A program made the translations under genes and the position numbers. Shown here in pieces: positions 6,010 through 7,380 of a stretch of 7,380 bases of DNA. The notes below the pieces were generated by a model that was not told the DNA's origin, did not search any database, and worked only from the letters and a program-made list of their open reading frames with translations. The DNA comes from Candidatus Poseidoniaceae archaeon (GTDB taxonomy: Archaea > Thermoplasmatota > Poseidoniia > Poseidoniales > Poseidoniaceae), in NCBI GenBank assembly GCA_022424925.1, contig JAKMGM010000091.1, forward strand, positions 1 to 7,380, in the 5' to 3' direction. How positions within the stretch are numbered: the stretch's first letter is position 1; every line of letters begins with the position of its first letter.

Positions 6010-6059
6010 TGAGTGCGTGTTTCAGTCTCACGCTTGTTTTCCTTGCTCGTAGGCACTCA
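6010..6059 (-). terminator. Composite hairpin at the 3' end of the dehydrogenase gene
   Basis: TGAGTGC (6010-6016) is the exact reverse complement of GCACTCA (6053-6059), which includes the dehydrogenase stop codon at 6057-6059. Inside it, GCGTG (6015-6019) pairs with CACGC (6029-6033). The two stems share two bases, so they either compete or stack side by side. Located between convergent genes, it probably serves transcript ends. On the minus strand no T-run follows. Confidence 0.35.
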
Positions 6060-7380
6060 CACTGTATGAATGGCGTGACCGAGCGTTGCGAGCACGCCTT
6101 CATGGGTCATTTCTGTCATGGTTGGATGCGCATGGATTGTACCGGCAATGTCTTCCAGTAATGCACCCATTTCCAAGGCAAGTGTCCATTCCCCTACCAA
6201 TTCGCTGATGTGTGTTCCGACACCTTGGATGCCGAGAATTCGGTGGTCATCTTCTCGTGCACACACTCGAATGAATCCAGCGGTCTTCTCCGCTTCTTGG
6301 GTGAGCGCCCGCCCGTTTGCACCGAGTGGGAACTTTCCAGTAATGACCGGATGACCGGCTGCTTTTGCCTCTTCAGGGGAAAGTCCGACCGATACGATCT
6401 CTGGTTCGGTGAACACGATGGCAGGAACGGCAACTGGGTCGTATGCTCGCTTATGTCCGGCAATAATCTCTGCGACCATCTCTCCTTGGAACGAGGCGAC
6501 GTGAGCAAGCATTTCGCCTGAGTTACAGACATCACCAATCGCATAGACACCACGCATGTTCGTTTCACAGCGCTCGTTGACTTTGACGAATCCACGCTCA
6601 TCAAGCGCAACACCGGTTGGTGCAAGGGATGCAGAGTTCGGTTTTCGTCCTACGGTGACGAGAACTTTGTCAACAACGACATGTTGCATGTTCTTCTCGT
6701 CTTTTTCGTTTTTGTCGATGAAGTTCAATTGAGTTCGTCCATCCTTAGTTGCTTCAGCACCTTTGGCAAAAACGCCGAGATGCGTCTTGATTTTCTGCTT
6801 CTTAATCGCCACTTCGAGAGGACGGCGTAGTTCTTTATCAAAAATTGGCAAAACGCTGTCCATTGCTTCGACGACAGTCACTTCAGATCCCAACATTCTG
6901 AAGGTGATTCCGAGTTCAAGGCCGATGTAGCCCCCTCCAACGATGGCTACATGTTTCGGTAATTCTTCAAGCGAAAGTGCTTCACGAGATGAAATGACAT
7001 GTTCGGAATAGGGCATGAATGGAAGTTCGATTGGAACCGAACCGTTGGCGAGAATTACATGGTCTGCTTGAATGATGGTTGCGTCTTTCCCTTCACCAAC
7101 TTTGACCGTTTTCGCATCCTGGAATTCTGCCCAGCCGTTAATCAATTCTGCACCAGCGTTCTTCAACAGATGCTCAACGCCTTTATTCAATCGTTGAACG
7201 ATTCCTTCTTTCCATCCCACGAGATTAGCCATGTTCAATTCGGCAGGTCCGGGAATAGAAATTCCCATGTGTCCATCGTTTGAAGCATGTTTCGAGAGGC
7301 TGTGGAATTTGTGTGCTGCATGAATGAGGGCTTTGGAGGGAATGCAACCACGGATGAGGCAAGTGCCTCCAGCTTTTTCG
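6057..7380 (-). CDS. lpdA: Dihydrolipoyl dehydrogenase (E3), N-terminus beyond the window
   Basis: This FAD disulfide oxidoreductase reoxidises dihydrolipoamide with NAD+ in 2-oxoacid dehydrogenase and glycine-cleavage complexes. The frame runs off the right edge, and the ATG at 7268 is internal. Upstream of that ATG the sequence encodes GGTCLIRGCIPSKALIH, the redox-active disulfide motif. 440 residues are visible and roughly 35-40 are missing, including the FAD-binding GxGxxG. In visible numbering the disulfide is Cys7 and Cys12, the NAD-binding GGGYIGLELG is 148-157, the second FAD motif VYAIGDV is 278-284, and the catalytic HAHPTMTE has His418 and Glu423. The ILANGS stretch (109-114) replaces the usual ATG motif with ANG. 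The dimer interface domain is complete. The gene converges on nrdA, and its promoter lies outside the window. Mercuric or glutathione reductases are unlikely, given the HPTxxE end and lipoamide-type disulfide spacing. Confidence 0.95.
   Translation of the reverse strand, partial: EKAGGTCLIRGCIPSKALIHAAHKFHSLSKHASNDGHMGISIPGPAELNMANLVGWKEGIVQRLNKGVEHLLKNAGAELINGWAEFQDAKTVKVGEGKDATIIQADHVILANGSVPIELPFMPYSEHVISSREALSLEELPKHVAIVGGGYIGLELGITFRMLGSEVTVVEAMDSVLPIFDKELRRPLEVAIKKQKIKTHLGVFAKGAEATKDGRTQLNFIDKNEKDEKNMQHVVVDKVLVTVGRKPNSASLAPTGVALDERGFVKVNERCETNMRGVYAIGDVCNSGEMLAHVASFQGEMVAEIIAGHKRAYDPVAVPAIVFTEPEIVSVGLSPEEAKAAGHPVITGKFPLGANGRALTQEAEKTAGFIRVCAREDDHRILGIQGVGTHISELVGEWTLALEMGALLEDIAGTIHAHPTMTEMTHEGVLATLGHAIHTV

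Noticed and set aside
6194..6625. 143-codon frame in the same orientation as the dehydrogenase gene but another phase
   Set aside because: The dehydrogenase frame carries conserved motifs across the whole stretch. The alternative is low-complexity Ser/Arg-rich sequence typical of out-of-phase translation.
7268..7380. Start of the dehydrogenase at the ATG at 7268
   Set aside because: The frame continues upstream through the redox disulfide motif GGTCLIRGCIPSK to the window edge, so that ATG is an internal methionine.

Overview
The window reads as ordinary chromosomal DNA from a free-living aerobic prokaryote. I favour a euryarchaeon, possibly a marine planktonic Thermoplasmata-type lineage such as Poseidoniales, with moderate confidence (about 0.6). 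The clues are an A/T box centred about 25.5 nt before the GTG start of the cold-shock gene (archaeal TATA spacing for a leaderless mRNA), a T6 run after cutA that looks like an archaeal oligo-T terminator, and gene starts that mix leaderless and Shine-Dalgarno types. A bacterial origin is not excluded: the cold-shock protein and the lipoamide dehydrogenase occur in both domains, and the reductase is of the eukaryote-like class I type. I see no tRNA, rRNA, CRISPR array, insertion sequence or phage gene.

Layout. Positions 1-69 may hold the last 22 codons of a plus-strand gene entering from the left. Positions 70-136 are a convergent spacer with a hairpin. Minus strand: an AI-2E family membrane protein (137-1222) preceded by a 48-codon single-helix membrane protein (1335-1481). 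Positions 1482-1613 form a divergent promoter region. Plus strand: a cold-shock protein (1614-1808) and CutA (1847-2164), followed by a T6 terminator and a 270-nt regulatory spacer. The spacer leads into nrdB (2435-3481) and nrdA (3540-5933), the two subunits of an oxygen-dependent class I ribonucleotide reductase. A hairpin-rich convergent spacer (5934-6056) separates nrdA from a minus-strand dihydrolipoyl dehydrogenase gene (6057-7380), whose first 35-40 codons lie beyond the window.

How the genes work together. nrdB and nrdA clearly form one functional unit that makes deoxyribonucleotides. All metal ligands, the radical tyrosine, the active-site cysteines and the C-terminal redox pair are present. 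csp and cutA are probably co-transcribed, and their junction holds a hairpin with a second possible partner over the cutA start codon. The 48-residue protein and the AI-2E protein may share a transcript. The dehydrogenase is the E3 component of 2-oxoacid dehydrogenase or glycine-cleavage complexes and has no evident link to its neighbours.

I found no obvious new multi-gene system. The best leads are the unannotated 48-residue membrane protein, the paired divergent leaderless starts, the csp/cutA RNA junction, and the strongly eukaryote-like reductase with an altered specificity loop.
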